DNA from: Pararobbsia alpina
GTDB lineage: Bacteria; Pseudomonadota; Gammaproteobacteria; Burkholderiales; Burkholderiaceae
Direction of reading: 5' to 3'
DNA length: 64,000 nt
Assembly: GCF_902859895.1 (NCBI RefSeq)
Contig: NZ_CADIKM010000011.1
Location: forward strand, 62,001-126,000
Made by a program: the position numbers and the translations under genes. Below, piece by piece: positions 60,869 to 64,000 of this stretch. The notes below the pieces were generated by a model. It was not told the origin of the DNA. It ran no database searches and worked only from the letters and a program-made list of their open reading frames with translations. Every line of letters begins with the position of its first letter. The first letter of the stretch is position 1.

Positions 60869-61046
60869 GCTGCCACTGGGTTCGAACAGTGCAATCGGCC
60901 GGCCGCCTTTGTTCGCGAGCATGTGCCTCGTAGAATGTGTTTCATCTGCGCATCCCTTTCGGGACACTCAGTTTGGGTACCGAAACAACACCCAAACCGA
61001 CTCCTTACCTCCCCGGCCTGAAGGCCGAGATTTCTCGGAGACACTG

Positions 61047-61805
61047 ATGAACGGCAAAATCGCACTCGTGACCGGCGCCAGCCGCGGCCTCGGCAAGAAC
61101 ACCGCGCTCAAACTCGCAAACAGGGGCGTCGGCATCATCGCCACCTACAATCGCAACGCGGCCGAAGCCGACACCCTCGTCAAGGACATCGCCGCAGCGG
61201 GCGGCAAGGCATCCGCGCTGCAACTCGACGTCTCGCAAGCCGATACGTTTGCAGCCTTTGCGCAGCAAGTCTCGCAAGTCCTCGGGACGACCTTCGGCCG
61301 CGACCGTTTCGATTTCCTCGTCAACAATGCCGGCATCGGTTTCCGTGCTTCGTTCATGGAAACCACGACAGCGCAGTTCGACGAACTGGTCAATATCCAG
61401 CTCAAGGGACCGTTCTTCCTGACGCAGGCGCTGTTGCCCCTGATCGCCGACGGCGGGCGCATCGTCAATATCTCAACGGGACTCACACGCTTCGCGCTGC
61501 CCGGCTTTGCGGCCTATGCGACGATGAAGGGCGGTATCGAAGTGCTGACGCGCTACCTGGCAAAGGAACTCGGTGCCCGCCGCATCGCCGTCAACACGCT
61601 GGCACCCGGAGCGATCGAAACCGATTTCGGCGGCGGCGCGGTTCGCGACAATGAACAACTGAATCAATTCGTCGCGAGTGTCACGGCGCTTGGGCGCGTC
61701 GGCCTGCCCGACGATATCGGCGGTGCGATCACGAGCCTGTTGTCCGACGAAAGCGGCTGGGTCAACGCGCAACGCATCGAGGCATCGGGCGGCATGTTCC
61801 TGTGA
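61047..61805 (+). CDS. Short-chain dehydrogenase/reductase
   Basis: A 252-residue classical SDR: ALVTGASRGLGKNTALKLA (~6-24), NNAGIGFRAS (~92-101), Ser in IVNISTGLTRF (~143), YATMK catalytic Tyr/Lys (~158-162) and the final ASGGMFL typical of FabG-like enzymes. The ATG at 61047 has CGGAG upstream; the longer open frame to 60909 is non-coding in character. Substrate unknown. Confidence 0.88.
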   Translation: MNGKIALVTGASRGLGKNTALKLANRGVGIIATYNRNAAEADTLVKDIAAAGGKASALQLDVSQADTFAAFAQQVSQVLGTTFGRDRFDFLVNNAGIGFRASFMETTTAQFDELVNIQLKGPFFLTQALLPLIADGGRIVNISTGLTRFALPGFAAYATMKGGIEVLTRYLAKELGARRIAVNTLAPGAIETDFGGGAVRDNEQLNQFVASVTALGRVGLPDDIGGAITSLLSDESGWVNAQRIEASGGMFL

Positions 61806-61848
61806 ATCGGCGGGTGGTATATGTCACGACCGTGGATACACAGAATCT

Positions 61849-62304
61849 TCAGCGCGTCGGGCGCTTGACCATCAGCGCACGCCGCGCATCCTTTCTCTCG
61901 ATGTCATAGCCACGGTTTTGGGCAAGCTGAAGCGAAACCCGATCGGCGGTATCGACGAGCAGCGAGACTTTCTGGAAACCCTGGCTCGCCGCGTACTCTT
62001 CAAAAAAATTCAATGCCATGCTTCCCGCACCGCATCGGCGAAATGGCTTTGCAATGTAAAGATCGGTCAAGTGCATGGCGTCCGATCCACGTTCCCATCG
62101 CAGTACGCCGGCTTTCTGGTCACCGATATAGACCAGGTAGTTACTCGTGGCGTGCCACGACAGCAGAAAATCGTTCCAGCTCAGTGCATTTTCCGAAGCC
62201 ATCTGGCCCTGGTTATTCGCGAGATTGTCGAGCGCACGCTCATAGATGTACTGGCGGTCATCATCCGTCGCGAGCCTGAACGATACGACTTCTTCCGTGG
62301 TCAT
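61849..62304 (-). CDS. GNAT-family N-acetyltransferase
   Basis: A 151-residue protein. After VVSFRLATDDDRQYIYERAL it shows the GNAT core: YLVYIGDQKAGVLRWE (strands 2-3), LTDLYIAKPFRRCGAGSMAL (strand 4 and the acetyl-CoA P-loop RRCGAG) and VSLLVDTADRVSLQLAQNRG (motif B). The acceptor is unknown. The ATG at 62304 is preferred; the frame is open to 62502 but the extra N-terminal part is not domain-like. Confidence 0.8.
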   Translation of the reverse strand: MTTEEVVSFRLATDDDRQYIYERALDNLANNQGQMASENALSWNDFLLSWHATSNYLVYIGDQKAGVLRWERGSDAMHLTDLYIAKPFRRCGAGSMALNFFEEYAASQGFQKVSLLVDTADRVSLQLAQNRGYDIERKDARRALMVKRPTR

Positions 62305-62858
62305 CAGCCTGTTCCCGGCAAAGTCGGACGCCGCTTGGCCCATATCCTGACTGGACCCGATGGATCCATCCCCGTTCTTTTCCCGCCAGCCGGCACTCGG
62401 TGGCGAATGTGTGGTCTCGCATCTGGAACGATAGAGCACCGCGCGAGCCTTGGCACTTCTGGCTGACCCTGACTTTATTCTTCCGTACATACGGTGCCGC
62501 ATACCTGCCTTTGAAAATCAATCAAATGCTTTAAACACCCTGTGTTTGTTCGGTAGCGTACTGACGCGAAAGCCATTTCGTTTTATCGCGAATCAGCGAA
62601 TTGACGCTGGATTCCGGTTTTCGCCTGGGGTGTCGTGGCTTCGACCCTGGCGAGTAAAGGATTCGTGACCGACTCATTGGCCCAGAACGACCGAAGTGCA
62701 ACCGGGTCAGGATCGTCGCCCTTTCCCGCTAAAGCACCTGCTTGTCCTCTATGACTGCCGTGGCGGGATCGAGTTCATGAGGGACGATGCATGAGATAAC
62801 AATGTCTGAGACGATGTCGGTCGTGACACGACTATCAACCCAGGTAGCGGAGAGCATC
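62305..62858. other. Intergenic stretch without a recognised gene
   Basis: Frames here are short or of poor coding character. It must hold the promoters of the divergent GNAT and glutathione-reductase genes, but no operator or hairpin was recognised. Confidence 0.45.
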
Positions 62859-64000
62859 ATGTCTTTCGATTTCGACCTGTTCGTCATCGGCGCGGGTTCG
62901 GGCGGCGTACGCACGGCCCGTTTCGCGGCGGGCTTCGGCGCGCGCGTCGCCGTCGCAGAGAGTCGCTATCTTGGCGGCACCTGCGTGAACGTGGGCTGCG
63001 TGCCCAAGAAGATGCTCGTCTACGGCGCCCACTACAGCGAAGACCTCGAACAGGCGCAGGCCTACGGCTGGTCGGCGGGCGAGCCGGCATTCGACTGGCC
63101 GACGCTGATCACACACAAGAACGCAGCGATCACGCGGCTCAACGAAGTCTATCGCGACCTGCTGACCCAATGCGGCGTAAAACTGTTCGAGGGCCATGCA
63201 AGGCTCGTCGATCCGCACACCGTCGAGATCAACGGCGAGCGCTTCAGCGCCGAGCATCTCCTGCTGGCAACCGGAACCTGGCCGACCGTGCCCGACATTC
63301 CCGGCAAGGAACACGCGATCACGTCGAACGAAGCCTTCTTCCTCGAGGCCCTGCCACGCCGTGCCGCTGTGATCGGCGCCGGATATATCGCAGTCGAGTT
63401 TGCCTCGATCTTCAATGGCCTCGGCGTGCTGACCAGCGAGATCTGCCGCAGGGACCTGTTCCTGCGCGGCTTCGATCGCGGTATCCGCGAACACCTGCGC
63501 GAAGAACTCACCAAGAAGGGCGTCGACTTGCGCTTCAAGACCCAGGTCACGCGGATCGACAAGCAGGCCGATGGCAGCCTTGCGCTGACACTCGACGATG
63601 GCAGCACGCTCGAGACCGATCTGGTGATGTTTGCCACGGGCCGCGTGCCCAAGCTTGACGATCTCGGTCTCGAGAATACCCGCGTCGAACTCGACGAAAG
63701 GGGCTTCATCCGCGTCGACGAACATTACGTGACGACCGAACCCTCGATCCTCGCACTCGGCGACGTGATCGGCCGCGTGCAGCTCACCCCCGTCGCGACC
63801 GCCGAGGGCATGGCTGTCGCACGGCGCCTGTTCAAGCCGGAGCAATACCGGCCGGTCGACTACCGACGGATCCCGACCGCGGTCTTCAGCCTGCCCAGTA
63901 TCGGCACCGTCGGCCTCACGGAAGACGAGGCCTTGCTCGACGGGCACAACATCACGGTCTATGAAAGCCGGTTCGGCACACTCAAGCTCGCGCTGACCGA
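62859..64000 (+). CDS. gor: Glutathione-disulfide reductase (3' end outside window)
   Basis: 380 residues of a ~450-residue flavoprotein are present. FAD-binding [20 protein letters not shown] (~5-24) is followed by the redox-active [13 protein letters not shown] (~39-51). The NAD(P)-binding [19 protein letters not shown] (~168-186) is followed by [10 protein letters not shown], whose Arg residues suit [21 protein letters not shown] is the second FAD motif. It reduces glutathione disulfide with NADPH in the cytoplasm. GGAGAG precedes the ATG. The dimer-interface domain with the catalytic His-Glu pair lies beyond the edge. Confidence 0.93.
   Translation, partial: MSFDFDLFVIGAGSGGVRTARFAAGFGARVAVAESRYLGGTCVNVGCVPKKMLVYGAHYSEDLEQAQAYGWSAGEPAFDWPTLITHKNAAITRLNEVYRDLLTQCGVKLFEGHARLVDPHTVEINGERFSAEHLLLATGTWPTVPDIPGKEHAITSNEAFFLEALPRRAAVIGAGYIAVEFASIFNGLGVLTSEICRRDLFLRGFDRGIREHLREELTKKGVDLRFKTQVTRIDKQADGSLALTLDDGSTLETDLVMFATGRVPKLDDLGLENTRVELDERGFIRVDEHYVTTEPSILALGDVIGRVQLTPVATAEGMAVARRLFKPEQYRPVDYRRIPTAVFSLPSIGTVGLTEDEALLDGHNITVYESRFGTLKLALT

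Noticed and set aside
62835-63947. Long open frame on the minus strand at the right edge
   Set aside because: It is the antisense of the glutathione reductase gene, whose plus-strand frame has all FAD, NADPH and CxxxxC motifs.

Overview
This is a high-GC window whose gene content fits a beta-proteobacterium of the Burkholderiaceae (Burkholderia, Paraburkholderia or Caballeronia type). Pointers are DUF3300/DUF2950 genes, DUF2252, DUF2322, DUF2955 efflux, an AspT/AspD module and a D-erythronate/L-threonate pathway. No rRNA, tRNA, CRISPR array, intact transposon or prophage was seen. The species assignment is inference from gene families, not a database match.

Region 1 (1-834) is the 3' part of a carbohydrate ABC permease gene.

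Region 2 (939-30568) looks like a stress and acid-tolerance island. It holds two SulP anion transporters, two paralogous repeat-rich DUF3300 envelope proteins (the first in a DUF3300-DUF2950-lipoprotein operon), an aspT-aspD-gadB amino-acid decarboxylation cluster, a DUF2252 protein, a solitary autotransporter barrel, a NodT/HlyD/DUF2955 tripartite efflux operon, an orphan FixJ-type response regulator, a PPK2 kinase divergent from a VIT-like/RRM gene pair, a 50-residue truncated H-NS-like protein, an AI-2E family permease and a GH63-like/GH13 pair. Five intergenic copies of a dyad, consensus ATTGGAC-N4-GTCCAAT, lie only in this region and suggest a local regulon. Upstream of the first DUF3300 gene sits an internally deleted ppk2 relic together with a copy of the ppk2 upstream region.

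Region 3 (30696-43964) is mixed: a DUF2322 protein, a methyltransferase, a chemoreceptor, an MHYT-GGDEF-EAL protein, an Old Yellow Enzyme next to a decayed ArsR gene, a DeoR regulator, an SDR, a cysteine-free Ser/Ala-rich protein, a HTH gene preceded by a frameshifted small gene, a hybrid histidine kinase and a cheB remnant.

Region 4 (44244-57938) is devoted to four-carbon sugar-acid use. denD-otnK-otnC-otnI, a Crp/Fnr regulator, an Asp/Glu racemase-family gene, a ribose-type ABC importer, an NAD-dependent epimerase, ltnD, an FCD-type GntR regulator and an amidase lie together. DenD feeds OtnK directly; LtnD feeds OtnI and then OtnK; OtnC makes the triose phosphate. Three CRP-like sites lie in front of the ABC importer, the epimerase and the amidase, and two further inverted repeats could be GntR operators.

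Region 5 (58009-64000) holds a CPA1-type antiporter, an iron-permease-like protein, a single-domain receiver, a tiny lipoprotein, an SDR, a GNAT acetyltransferase and the 5' 1.1 kb of a glutathione reductase gene cut by the window edge.
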